Assembly: GCA_029882395.1 (NCBI GenBank)
Contig: JAOUKT010000024.1
Span: 1-41,540, forward strand
Direction of reading: 5' to 3'
Source: Gammaproteobacteria bacterium
GTDB taxonomy: Bacteria > Pseudomonadota > Gammaproteobacteria > SZUA-229
Length of the DNA: 41,540 nucleotides
Part shown: in pieces, positions 7,838 to 15,815 of the stretch
Numbering within the stretch: position 1 is the first letter of the stretch
Layout of the letters: the number at the start of each line of letters is the position of its first letter
Program-made: the position numbers and the translations under genes
Notes under the pieces: generated by a model
What the model was told of the DNA's origin: nothing
Database searches by the model: none
The model's input: the letters and a program-made list of their open reading frames with translations, nothing else

Positions 7838-9271
7838 ATGACATTTTCAGAAATAATGGCCATCTGGTGGCCTGCCAACCCCGGTGTTTCGGCTGTTATT
7901 TGGTTAGTCATCATTATTTTGACCATGTGGTTGGCAAGAACACCCGCGCATCGTGTCATTAGAAGTTTCAGTTTGATTATCAGAAACGCTATGCGCATGA
8001 CAGCCCATTCGGTGAGCGCATTAGAAAAACATTTGCGCGAACGAAACCGCGAAGTATTGCTGGCTACGGGCATGCTAGACACAGAACGTTATATCGAAAG
8101 AGAGTTTCACCGGGTTGAAGATGTCGTGACACGTGATTTGAGTGGCTACCCTTCACTGCAGCGTGAGTTAAATGATCAGATTACAAGAATCGACAATGAT
8201 TACCGGGAGGCGTCTGAAGTGCCACCGATGCCGCAGAATTATGTCGATGTGATCAGGTCAGTCAGCAGTATCGAGGGTAACGGTGACCCTATGGTGACCA
8301 GAATTCTGGGTGAAATTCAGACCACCATGAAACACAATAGCGAGAAAGAAATTACTGAGTTTCGCCGTGCAAGTAAAGAGCGTCATAGTTTGCTGAAAAC
8401 GATGATGCCTTACTGGCGAAACCTGAACAAAACACTGCAGAGTGTTGAAAAGAAAATTGTCGGTCTTGAAGACCGTTCTAAGGTGATCGATACTCAAATT
8501 GAAAAATATGAACAGATCATGGCAAAAACCAATCTGGCAGAGCGTGTACTATCCTCATCGGCTATGACGCAGTTTTTTACCTCGGGTCTGGTATTGATAA
8601 TCGCATTGCTGGGCGTTTATGTTAACTTTCAGTTGATTGCATTACCGATGTCTGAAATGGTCGGTGGCAGCAGTCGTCTGGGACCATTACGTGCCTCGGA
8701 CGTGGCGGCACTTGTACTGGTGTTTTTTGAAATAGTATTGGGTCTGTTTTTAATGGAGTCATTACAAATCACCAAACTCTTTCCGATTATTGGTTCATTA
8801 GATGATAAGCTGAGAAAGCAAATGATGCTGGTGGCTTTTGTATTGCTGGTTATTTTTGCTGGCATAGAGTCGTCGCTGGCTTACATGCGTGACTTATTAG
8901 CGGCAGACCGCGAAGCGTTGACTCAAAGTCTGGCAGGTGTCATCGTAGAAGCACCAGAGTTCAGGTGGATTACCACTGTCGGCCAGATGACGATGGGTTT
9001 TATATTGCCATTTGCGTTAATGTTAATTGCGATCCCGCTGGAGTCTTTTGTGCATGCGCTGAGAACCGTCATCGGTATGGCAGCGGAGTTTAGCTTAAAA
9101 ACACTGGCTTTTTTGATTCGACAAGTGGGCAGTCTGGCCAGTAATATCGGCCATATTATTTTAAATACCTATGATCTTATAATTTTTATTCCGCTGAAAC
9201 TGGAAGACAGCTTCAGGGGTAAGAATAAAACCAAGTCAGGTCATAATAGTCAACATAAACCATCTGTTTAA
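7838..9271 (+). CDS. Unrecognised multi-pass membrane protein with long cytoplasmic or periplasmic coiled region
   Basis: I do not recognise this 477-aa protein. It has about five hydrophobic segments: near 17-32, 248-270, 287-310, 330-350 and 384-406. Between the first and second lies a 210-residue polar stretch, rich in Arg, Glu and Lys, that is probably helical or coiled coil (for example around 55-100 and 195-230). The C-terminal 60 residues have a further amphipathic or weakly hydrophobic part and a basic tail. The next gene, 25 bp downstream, encodes a lipoprotein with a von Willebrand A domain, and a terminator follows, so the two form a two-gene unit. The membrane protein could anchor or signal to the vWA protein; this is inference. 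Confidence 0.75.
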   Translation: MTFSEIMAIWWPANPGVSAVIWLVIIILTMWLARTPAHRVIRSFSLIIRNAMRMTAHSVSALEKHLRERNREVLLATGMLDTERYIEREFHRVEDVVTRDLSGYPSLQRELNDQITRIDNDYREASEVPPMPQNYVDVIRSVSSIEGNGDPMVTRILGEIQTTMKHNSEKEITEFRRASKERHSLLKTMMPYWRNLNKTLQSVEKKIVGLEDRSKVIDTQIEKYEQIMAKTNLAERVLSSSAMTQFFTSGLVLIIALLGVYVNFQLIALPMSEMVGGSSRLGPLRASDVAALVLVFFEIVLGLFLMESLQITKLFPIIGSLDDKLRKQMMLVAFVLLVIFAGIESSLAYMRDLLAADREALTQSLAGVIVEAPEFRWITTVGQMTMGFILPFALMLIAIPLESFVHALRTVIGMAAEFSLKTLAFLIRQVGSLASNIGHIILNTYDLIIFIPLKLEDSFRGKNKTKSGHNSQHKPSV

Positions 9272-9296
9272 ACAAGACAGGAAGTTAGGGGGAAAA

Positions 9297-9953
9297 ATGA
9301 TTAAAAAAGTGAGAATACTAATAACAGCGGGTTTATTAACCGTTTTGTCGGCTTGTTCGGATCCTAAGTCGCACGCGACAGCGGTGATGTTGTTACTCGA
9401 TACATCCGGTACCTATACACAGGAGCTGAGCAAGGCACAGTCAATTATTAACTACCTTTTAGGTACCATGACCAGCGGTGATTCTTTTGCTGTTGCCAGA
9501 ATTGACAGTGGTAGTTTTAGCGAGAAAGATATTGTCGCCAAAATGACGTTTGATGACCGGCCTTCAGCTGCGAACTCTCAGAAAAGAGCTTTCCAGGCAG
9601 CCATCAATAAAATGGTTGATGAAGTGAAAAGCAGTACTTATACCGATATCAGTGGCGGCATGTTGCAGGCAATAGAGTTTCTTGAAGAAACAGGGGCTGG
9701 CAATCGTCATATCCTCGTTTTTTCTGATATGAAAGAAGAAATCCCCAAAGGTCATATCAGAGATTTCCCTATTAACTTTAATAGTGTAGTGGTGACGGCA
9801 CTGAATGTAACAAAACTTCGCACCGACAATGTTGACCCAAGAGAATACATGGCGCGTATTGATGAGTGGAGAAACAAGGTTGAATCCAGTGGCGGCAGCT
9901 GGCGTGTGATCAATGACTTAGATCATGTCGAAGAGTTATTAAATAAACAATAA
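9297..9953 (+). CDS. von Willebrand factor A-domain lipoprotein
   Basis: A 218-aa lipoprotein with a good ribosome-binding site (AGGGGG) before the ATG. The signal ends VLSAC, with lipidated C20. The rest is a vWA-like Rossmann domain: strand VMLLLDTSGT carries MIDAS residues D35, S37 and T39 (a DxSxT form of the usual DxSxS), TYTDISGG supplies the threonine (T116), and HILVFSDMKEE the late aspartate (D144). Such domains bind partner proteins through a metal ion. No enzyme or pore domain is visible. The partner is probably the membrane protein encoded just upstream. The pair does not match a system I know, though lipoprotein vWA families with unknown roles exist. Confidence 0.8.
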   Translation: MIKKVRILITAGLLTVLSACSDPKSHATAVMLLLDTSGTYTQELSKAQSIINYLLGTMTSGDSFAVARIDSGSFSEKDIVAKMTFDDRPSAANSQKRAFQAAINKMVDEVKSSTYTDISGGMLQAIEFLEETGAGNRHILVFSDMKEEIPKGHIRDFPINFNSVVVTALNVTKLRTDNVDPREYMARIDEWRNKVESSGGSWRVINDLDHVEELLNKQ

Positions 9954-9975
9954 TTTCAATATTGCTCTAATAAAT

Positions 9976-10008
9976 AAAAAGCCATATCTTGATGATATGG
10001 CTTTTTTT
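9976..10008 (+). terminator. Rho-independent terminator after the vWA lipoprotein gene
   Basis: GCCATATC (9981-9988) pairs with GATATGGC (9994-10001) across a 5-base loop, flanked by an A-run before and seven Ts after. It lies 23 bp after the stop codon. The symmetry of A and T runs could let it work in both directions. Confidence 0.88.
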
Positions 10009-10055
10009 ATATCAATCTGTATTGGTGTTGATGAAATAAGCCCGTTAATAGTGGT

Positions 10056-10083
10056 TTGACAGGAGTTTTCCAGAGTGTAGACT
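10056..10083 (+). promoter_or_regulatory. Candidate sigma-70 promoter for ibaG
   Basis: A perfect -35 TTGACA (10056-10061) is followed after 16 bases by TAGACT (10078-10083). The start codon of ibaG lies about 38 bp downstream. Confidence 0.5.
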
Positions 10084-10121
10084 TCGTGTCCTTTATTTTT
10101 GAATAAATAGGCGAACAGCTA

Positions 10122-10364
10122 ATGACCCCGGAAGAAGTAAAATCATTGATTGAAGCGGGTATGCCCGGCAGTACAGTGAGTGTCACAGGTGATGGCAGTA
10201 AATTTGAGGCGACTGTTGTGAGTGCCGCGTTTGAAGGTAAAACCATGGTGCAGGAACAAAAGATGGTGTATGCCACGGTCAATCAGGAAATTACCAGTGG
10301 CGCTCTGCACGCTTTAACTATCAAAGCGTATACCCCGCAGGAGTGGGAGCAGCAAAGCGCTTGA
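10122..10364 (+). CDS. ibaG: BolA-family protein IbaG
   Basis: An 80-aa BolA-like protein. BolA proteins bind [2Fe-2S] clusters together with monothiol glutaredoxins. The class II KH-like fold is recognisable by VSVTGDGSKFEATVVS in the first half and the family signature HALTIKAYTPQEW near the end, with the invariant ligand histidine H63. Length and the HA.TIKAYTP signature fit IbaG (YrbA) rather than the longer BolA itself. In many gammaproteobacteria ibaG sits near murA and mla genes; here it is a lone gene between a terminator and convergent suhB, only 10 bp away. Confidence 0.88.
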   Translation: MTPEEVKSLIEAGMPGSTVSVTGDGSKFEATVVSAAFEGKTMVQEQKMVYATVNQEITSGALHALTIKAYTPQEWEQQSA

Positions 10365-10374
10365 GGCGGTGAAC

Positions 10375-11169
10375 TTATTTAAGGCTGTCTGGAATATGTG
10401 GCTCCAGGTTCTTTAACATTTGATTAAAGACTTTGGGGTTGCCAGCAATCACATTGCCATTATCCAGATAGTTTTCATTGGCAGAAAAGTCGGTAATGAT
10501 ACCACCTGCTTCGCGCACTAATAGTGCCCCGGCAGCGATGTCCCAGCTCTGCAAACCAATTTCCCAAAATCCATCTAAACGACCACAGGCCACATAAGCT
10601 AAATCCAGCGCGGCAGAACCGGCACGGCGAATGCCTGCGGTTTCCGGGAAGAAGGTTTTAAACATATTCAGATAAGCATCCAGATAACGCTGATCTTTGT
10701 AGGGGAAGCCGGTTCCTAATAAAGCGCCCGAGAGGCTGCTTTGTTTGCTGACCCGGATACGTCGGTTATTAAGGTATGCACCGTCACCGGCACTGGCAGT
10801 GAACAATTCCTGACGCAGAGGGTCATAAACAACAGCCAATACCAGCTTGTCTTTGTGCTTTAGCGCTATCGAGATAGAAAACTGCGGAAAACCGTGTAAA
10901 TAGTTGGTGGTGCCATCTAACGGGTCAATTATCCACTGATATTCACTGTGCCCCGCTAAACCACTTTCTTCGGCTAAAATCGAGTGATCAGGAAATGCCT
11001 GCTTAAGGGTATTAATGATCACACTTTCGGCTTTCTGATCAACTTCTGTGACAAAGTCATTCTTTTCTTTAGTAACGACCGGTAAGTGATCAACACGATC
11101 CATATACTGAACAATTACTTTACTTGCGTCACGTGCAGCACGGACGGCAATATTCATCATCGGTTTCAT
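10375..11169 (-). CDS. suhB: Inositol-1-monophosphatase family protein SuhB
   Basis: A Mg2+-dependent phosphatase that hydrolyses inositol monophosphate and also acts as a structural factor in rRNA transcription antitermination. The start at 11169 gives MKPMMNIAVRAARDA, which aligns with the N-terminus of E. coli SuhB; a longer frame starts at 11217 but adds an unlikely leader. The product is 264 aa. Catalytic elements visible are AEES (E67), IIDPLDGTTNYLHGFP (D82, D85) and the C-terminal WDIAAGALLVREAGG. It is divergent from trmJ with about 115 bp between, the same neighbour as in E. coli. Confidence 0.95.
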   Translation of the reverse strand: MKPMMNIAVRAARDASKVIVQYMDRVDHLPVVTKEKNDFVTEVDQKAESVIINTLKQAFPDHSILAEESGLAGHSEYQWIIDPLDGTTNYLHGFPQFSISIALKHKDKLVLAVVYDPLRQELFTASAGDGAYLNNRRIRVSKQSSLSGALLGTGFPYKDQRYLDAYLNMFKTFFPETAGIRRAGSAALDLAYVACGRLDGFWEIGLQSWDIAAGALLVREAGGIITDFSANENYLDNGNVIAGNPKVFNQMLKNLEPHIPDSLK

Positions 11170-11284
11170 TGCGAAAGAGCTCTTGGGTTGAATCGGCGCG
11201 TAGTTTAACAGAAACACTTAAATTTGTATCGGGAATGATCCAAATCAGGCAGAATTAGCCCCTTTACAAATTTGATTATAGAGC

Positions 11285-12013
11285 ATGTTAGAAAATATCC
11301 GCGTCGTCATGGTAAATACATCGCATCCCGGTAATATCGGCGCCGCTGCCAGAGCCATGAAAAACATGAACCTGACACAATTGTATCTGGTCGATCCTGT
11401 TGAATTTCCGTCAGCAGAAGCCGCCTCTAGAGCGACACATGCTGTTGATATCATAAATAGTGCGGTTGTTTGCGCCTCGCTTGAGGCGGCAACGGCTGAC
11501 TGTAGTCTGGTGATAGGTACCAGTGCCCGAGAAAGGACGCTGAACTGGGTTGTAGAAAACCCGCATCAGATGGCCGCTACGGCACTGGCACAGCTTCAGT
11601 CAGCGGATGCGCCGGTGGCCATTGTATTTGGCAGGGAGCGCACCGGATTAACCAATGAAGAGCTGGCCTTATGTCATCGTCTGGTGCATATCCCGACAAA
11701 CCCTGATTGCACCTCACTTAATGTCGCCGCCGCAGTGCAGGTGATAGCCTATGAGCTCTTTAACTCATCATTGGAAACTCATGCAGAGCCTGCTACTAAG
11801 CCCGAAGGAGATGATCAGGTGGCCAAAGCCGGTCAAATTCAGACACTGCATCAGCACCTGTATCAAGTGATGACTGATATTGAGTTTTTTGGCAGCAATA
11901 ACCCGGAAAATGTGATGCGCAGATTGCAGATATTTTTAAACAGGTCACAACCCTCAAGAAGAGAGCTGAACATACTGCACGGCATCTTAACGGCTATGCA
12001 ACGTAAATTATGA
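11285..12013 (+). CDS. trmJ: tRNA (cytidine/uridine-2'-O-)-methyltransferase TrmJ
   Basis: A SPOUT-class methyltransferase of 242 aa that places a 2'-O-methyl group on nucleotide 32 of several tRNAs, using S-adenosylmethionine. The trefoil-knot motifs are visible: NTSHPGNIGAAARAMKNM near the N-terminus (with the catalytic Arg), IVFGRERTGLTNEEL, and PTNPDCTSLNVAAAVQVIAYEL. The C-terminal helical region (about 180-242) is the dimer extension of TrmJ, which separates it from shorter TrmL. It is divergent from suhB. The iscR cluster that follows trmJ in E. coli is absent; instead it converges with a DUF423 gene, overlapping by 6 bp. Confidence 0.93.
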   Translation: MLENIRVVMVNTSHPGNIGAAARAMKNMNLTQLYLVDPVEFPSAEAASRATHAVDIINSAVVCASLEAATADCSLVIGTSARERTLNWVVENPHQMAATALAQLQSADAPVAIVFGRERTGLTNEELALCHRLVHIPTNPDCTSLNVAAAVQVIAYELFNSSLETHAEPATKPEGDDQVAKAGQIQTLHQHLYQVMTDIEFFGSNNPENVMRRLQIFLNRSQPSRRELNILHGILTAMQRKL

Positions 12014-12397
12014 GGCTTGTTTACGGATGCCAATGGCTAACAATAACCATGACAATATCAGAAAGCTGCCACCGACAGGCGTAACGGCCCCGAGCCAGCG
12101 AATATCGGCAAGTGCGAGGATATAAAGGCTGCCTGAAAAGATAACCGTGCCGCTGATCATCAGCCAGCCGGCGGCACGTATCAGAGAATTTTGATGGTGG
12201 TGATAAATCAGGCCTAGCAGTAACAAGCCAAGGGAATGGTAAATTTGATAACTGACCGCTGTCTGATAAACCGACATTAAATCAGGAGCTAACCATTGTT
12301 TGATAGCATGGGCGCCAAATGCGCCTAAAATGATGCTTAAAAAGCCGCTGATTGCTCCCAGCATTATCAAGCCACGTGAAGTCTTTGAAAAAATCAT
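12008..12397 (-). CDS. DUF423 family small membrane protein
   Basis: A 129-aa inner-membrane protein with four hydrophobic segments (about 10-30, 50-66, 74-94 and 100-124). The N-terminal signature GAISGFLSIILGAFGAHAIK followed by YQTAVSYQIYHSLGLLLLG is typical of DUF423 (YgdD-like) proteins, whose function is unknown. The start at 12397 is 44 bp from the divergent start of yajQ; an internal Met at codon 12 is a weaker alternative. Its 3' end overlaps that of trmJ. Confidence 0.88.
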   Translation of the reverse strand: MIFSKTSRGLIMLGAISGFLSIILGAFGAHAIKQWLAPDLMSVYQTAVSYQIYHSLGLLLLGLIYHHHQNSLIRAAGWLMISGTVIFSGSLYILALADIRWLGAVTPVGGSFLILSWLLLAIGIRKQAS

Positions 12398-12441
12398 GTA
12401 TCTTAACCTGTTGTTATATATTGTTTAGAGAGGTTTCTCAT

Positions 12442-12924
12442 ATGCCATCGTTTGATATTGTATCGGATGTTGATCAACATGAATTAAAAAATGCGGTCGA
12501 CCAGGCAAATCGTGAAATATCGAGCCGGTTTGATTTCAAAGGCAGCGATGCCAAAGTAAAACAAACGGAATCGGAATTGAACCTCGAAGCCAACAGCAAA
12601 TTCCAGATTCGTCAAATGCATGAGATATTGTTTAATAAAATGTCCAAAAGAGGGCTCGATCTGCGGAGCATTGAAATGGGCGATATTGATGAGCGTGGCA
12701 ACCGTGCTTACCAGAGCGCAAATGTGAAAGCGGGTATAGAAACAGATGATGCCCGTAAAATCGTTAAACTGTTGAAACAATCCAAGTTAAAAGTTCAGGC
12801 GGCGATTCAAGGAGAGCAGGTGAGAGTGACGGGTAAAAAAAGGGATGATTTACAAGATGCAATTAGCTTATTAAAAAGTTCTGATATTGATTTGCCGTTA
12901 CAATACAAGAATTTCAGGGACTAA
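12442..12924 (+). CDS. yajQ: YajQ-family nucleotide-binding protein
   Basis: A 160-aa protein with two ferredoxin-like halves. The N-terminus MPSFDIVSDVDQHELKNAVDQA and the following SSRFDFKGSDAKVK are diagnostic of YajQ. Family members bind nucleotides; in Xanthomonas a homologue binds cyclic di-GMP and modulates a transcription factor. The C-terminal KLKVQAAIQGEQVRVTGKKRDDLQ is also conserved. The start is chosen for its AGAGAGG ribosome-binding site eight bases upstream; a longer frame reaching 12352 lacks this and would overlap the divergent DUF423 start. Confidence 0.93.
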   Translation: MPSFDIVSDVDQHELKNAVDQANREISSRFDFKGSDAKVKQTESELNLEANSKFQIRQMHEILFNKMSKRGLDLRSIEMGDIDERGNRAYQSANVKAGIETDDARKIVKLLKQSKLKVQAAIQGEQVRVTGKKRDDLQDAISLLKSSDIDLPLQYKNFRD

Positions 12925-13085
12925 ATAGGTAAAATCCCTTAGACGGTTAGTGGTTGTTTGCTGTTATTTTTTTTACAAATTTGATACACACAACGTTTAC
13001 TACTATGATTGTTAATTAGCAGATAATAAATAAAACTAATAACTAGTACTGCTAGAAGCAATTGGTTAATCATTTAGGGGCTTTC

Positions 13086-13907
13086 ATGATGAAACAAATA
13101 ATTACCATAGTTTTTTCTGCGCTGTTCTTTATTTATCCCGTTATTGTTAAAGCAGAATTGATTTTTTCTGCGCCGCCGCGAGAAAAGCCGGCAGCGGGTG
13201 AGAAGATTTACGGGCCTATTGCTGAAGCGCTCAGTGTAATGATGGGCGAGAAAGTAGTTTATAAACATCCCCGGGACTGGTTAACCTATTCTATGAAAAT
13301 GCGCCGGGGGGATTATGATCTGGTGTTTGATGGGCCGCAGTTCAGTGCATGGCGTATGCAGCATATTCAGCATGTACCATTGGTAAGGTTACAAGGTCAC
13401 CTTGGGTTTTATATCGTTACTAAAAAAGATTCGGGAATAAATCAAATTCAGGATTTGATCGCAAAAAAAATCTGTGGTCTGGCGTCACCAAATCTTGCCA
13501 CTATTTCAATGTTACGTGAGTTTAAAAATCCGGTTCGGCAGCCTATTTTTGTCGAAACCAAAGGCGGTATGAAAGGTGTCTTTAATAAACTCAAATCCGG
13601 TAAATGTTCTGCTGCGGTTATGAGGGATGGTTTTTTCAAAAATAAAGTGCCAGAAGATATCCGGTCTCAATATAAAATTATCTGGACAAGCATAAGAATG
13701 CCTAATCAGACGATTACAGCCAGCAAAAAAATCCCTTCGGAGCTAAGAGACCAGATTGTCGCCTCCTTGACAACAGAAAGAGGTGCTGCCGGTGCTTCTG
13801 AGCTGTTTAAGCGTTTTAGCAAGAAATCGAAACAGTTTATTGTCTCCAAAAATTCAGAGTATAATGACCTCAATCACCTGCTTGAAGGTGTTGTCTGGGG
13901 TTGGTAA
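13086..13907 (+). CDS. PhnD-like periplasmic substrate-binding protein (orphan)
   Basis: A 273-aa exported protein related to phosphate/phosphonate-binding PhnD proteins. The AGGGG site at 13076-13080 supports the ATG at 13086. The signal peptide ends VKA, cut after residue 23. The mature part starts LIFSAPPREKPAAGEKIYGPIAEALS, the usual first strand and helix of this fold, followed by YDLVFDGPQFSAWRM and GHLGFYIVTKKDSGI. No permease or ATPase gene lies nearby, so it may be a sensor input or work with distant partners. Homologous domains often sit in front of histidine kinases, diguanylate cyclases or chemoreceptors. The ligand is unknown. Confidence 0.8.
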   Translation: MMKQIITIVFSALFFIYPVIVKAELIFSAPPREKPAAGEKIYGPIAEALSVMMGEKVVYKHPRDWLTYSMKMRRGDYDLVFDGPQFSAWRMQHIQHVPLVRLQGHLGFYIVTKKDSGINQIQDLIAKKICGLASPNLATISMLREFKNPVRQPIFVETKGGMKGVFNKLKSGKCSAAVMRDGFFKNKVPEDIRSQYKIIWTSIRMPNQTITASKKIPSELRDQIVASLTTERGAAGASELFKRFSKKSKQFIVSKNSEYNDLNHLLEGVVWGW

Positions 13908-13925
13908 TTTACTATAGGTTGTTTG

Positions 13926-14147
13926 ATGCAGGGTGTGTTTTTTTCACTGGCAATATCACCAGAGAAGTATTTGCAATATTACCGGGGTGCGGCAAAAGCC
14001 GTCATTGTGCGCTCAGAAGATGGCAGAAAAATTCAGTTTCCTGCCAGCGCCCTGCAACCATTTATAACGGCAAATGGTATAAATGGTCGTTTTCGTCTGT
14101 TATTTGATAACAATCATAAATTTCTCAAACTGGAAAAGTTACGATAA
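13926..14147 (+). CDS. DUF2835 family protein
   Basis: A 73-aa protein beginning 18 bp after the PhnD-like gene. Its pattern FSLAISPEKYLQYYRGAAKAVIVRSEDGRKIQFPASALQPFIT matches DUF2835, a family of small proteins of unknown function in gammaproteobacteria. It is probably a small soluble beta-rich protein; no signal peptide is convincing. The ATG at 13926 directly follows a TTG in the same frame and is preferred. Its last codons overlap the 3' end of the convergent rsmJ gene by 9 bp. Confidence 0.8.
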   Translation: MQGVFFSLAISPEKYLQYYRGAAKAVIVRSEDGRKIQFPASALQPFITANGINGRFRLLFDNNHKFLKLEKLR

Positions 14148-14915
14148 TGTCTTGATGACATAGACATCATAACGGGTTTTTTTGGAATGGAGAGACATGG
14201 TTGGCGCAGGCCCGTTGATATTCTCAGCATTTTTCGGCCGTTTTACAACCACGCGTTGGCTGGCAAATGCTATGGCTGCGGTCAATAACCTGGCGTTTTG
14301 CTCAGCTGTTGAATGACCTATTAATTGCTGTAAGATCTGCATATCTTTTTTAACCAGAGCGGTCTTTTTCTTTTCCGGGTACATGGGGTCAAGATACACC
14401 ACATCACAGCCGTCTATGATTCTGTTATCCATAAACAAAGCGGCATCATCGTTATAAAGTTCGAAACCGGCACCGGTGGCCTGCTGAAACAGCGGGTTAT
14501 CCGCTGCCAAATCAATTGCCTGTTTTAGCATTTCTGCCAGTACTGGCGATTGTTCGACAAGAGTGACTTTTGAGCCAAGATTTGCCAGTATCAATGCATC
14601 TCTTCCCAGTCCTGCTGTTGCATCTAGAATATGGGGTTTGTTTTTACTGCTGATACCAATCGCTTTGGCAATCGTCTGGCCTTTACCGCCACCGTACTGC
14701 AGCCGGTGAGCCAGGCCGCCACTGGTAAAATCAATGCTGATGCTGCTGTTGATATGGCTATCGTGCAAGCTCAGACTGTTTTCTTCGAAGCTTAAATATA
14801 ACGCGGTCGAAACCGGCAGCGCTGTGGCAAACAGGTAGTTATTATTATTAGCAAAGGCGCTGGCCTGTTCTCGTTTACTTAAATCTGCACAATAGATGGT
14901 GATATTCGATAACAT
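14139..14915 (-). CDS. rsmJ: 16S rRNA (guanine-1516-N2)-methyltransferase RsmJ
   Basis: A class I SAM-dependent methyltransferase of 258 aa that modifies G1516 of 16S rRNA. The SAM-binding motif I is HILDATAGLGRDALILANLG and the acidic second-strand end is VTLVEQ. The catalytic motif is DVVYLDPMYPEKKKTALVKKDM, where DPMYP matches the DPPY-like loop of N-methyltransferases. The preceding LAHRLQYGGGKGQTIAKAIG is characteristic of RsmJ (YhiQ). The start at 14915 is 111 bp from divergent tatD. Confidence 0.94.
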   Translation of the reverse strand: MLSNITIYCADLSKREQASAFANNNNYLFATALPVSTALYLSFEENSLSLHDSHINSSISIDFTSGGLAHRLQYGGGKGQTIAKAIGISSKNKPHILDATAGLGRDALILANLGSKVTLVEQSPVLAEMLKQAIDLAADNPLFQQATGAGFELYNDDAALFMDNRIIDGCDVVYLDPMYPEKKKTALVKKDMQILQQLIGHSTAEQNARLLTAAIAFASQRVVVKRPKNAENINGPAPTMSLHSKKTRYDVYVIKTLS

Positions 14916-15015
14916 AATGTGAAAACGTATTAGAGAGAATAATAGTCATGAATTATAACGTTTTATACAATAAGAAGGGCTGATTATGCGCTCATTAACA
15001 GCCTGTTCTGAACGC

Positions 15016-15019
15016 GGAG
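15016..15019 (+). promoter_or_regulatory. Shine-Dalgarno GGAG supporting a TTG start for tatD
   Basis: GGAG lies seven bases before the TTG at 15027. The nearby ATG at 15023 is out of frame and meets a stop after four codons, so the TTG is the only start that preserves the conserved N-terminus. Confidence 0.65.
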
Positions 15020-15026
15020 TCCATGT

Positions 15027-15815
15027 TTGTTAGTTGATATCGGTGTCAACCTGACGTCAAAGCAGTTTGAAAAAGACACTAATGAAGTCATCCAGAGGGC
15101 GTTACAGTCAGGTGTGGGCAAAATGATTGTCACCGGTACAAATCTGCTCGAATCTGAAAAGGCACTGCAATTAAACAAACAGTACCCTGGCGTATTGTAT
15201 TCTACTGCCGGTATACATCCTCATCATGCGAAAGAGTTTTCGCCCGGCTTGGTGACTAAACTGGCATCATTGCTTGAAGAAGACAGTGTGCGTGCGCTTG
15301 GTGAGTGCGGGCTGGATTTCAATCGAAATTTTTCCACGCCTGCAGCGCAGTTAATATGCTTTGAAGCGCAACTGGAGCTGGCCGTTGAAAAGAACGCCGC
15401 TGTTTTTTTACATCAGCGAGATGCGCATCAGGATTTCATCGCCATTTTGTCAAAATATATAGAAAAGTTACCGGCGGCTGTGGCGCATTGTTTTACCGGC
15501 AATCAAAAAGAGCTGCAATGTTACCTTGAAATGGGCTTGTATATTGGTATAACGGGCTGGATATGTGATGACAGAAGAGGCCAGGTGCTAAGTTCAATAG
15601 TCAATCAGATTCCCCTTGATAAGCTGATGATAGAAACAGATGCGCCCTATTTATTACCCGGAGACATGCAGCCTAAGCCGCGATCCAGGCGTAATGAGCC
15701 GGCATTTTTGCCGCACATTTGTCAGGCAGTTGCCGCTTGTTACCAGCAGCCTTATGCTTTGATTGAACAGCACAGTTATCATAACAGTATGCATTTCTTT
15801 GGCATCAATAGCTGA
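15027..15815 (+). CDS. tatD: TatD-family metal-dependent deoxyribonuclease
   Basis: A 262-aa TIM-barrel metallohydrolase. E. coli TatD is a 3'-to-5' exonuclease active on single-stranded DNA and RNA and helps in oxidative DNA damage repair. The N-terminus MLVDIGVNLTSKQF, the segment GECGLDFNRNFSTP (E93), H129 in LHQRDAH, H154 in AHCFTG and D205 in MIETDAPYLLP are the family metal-site landmarks. DIGVNLTS and FNRNFSTP place it with true TatD rather than YcfH or YjjV. Translation starts at TTG. The stop codon directly abuts the stop of the convergent HD-GYP gene with no bases between. Confidence 0.92.
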   Translation: MLVDIGVNLTSKQFEKDTNEVIQRALQSGVGKMIVTGTNLLESEKALQLNKQYPGVLYSTAGIHPHHAKEFSPGLVTKLASLLEEDSVRALGECGLDFNRNFSTPAAQLICFEAQLELAVEKNAAVFLHQRDAHQDFIAILSKYIEKLPAAVAHCFTGNQKELQCYLEMGLYIGITGWICDDRRGQVLSSIVNQIPLDKLMIETDAPYLLPGDMQPKPRSRRNEPAFLPHICQAVAACYQQPYALIEQHSYHNSMHFFGINS

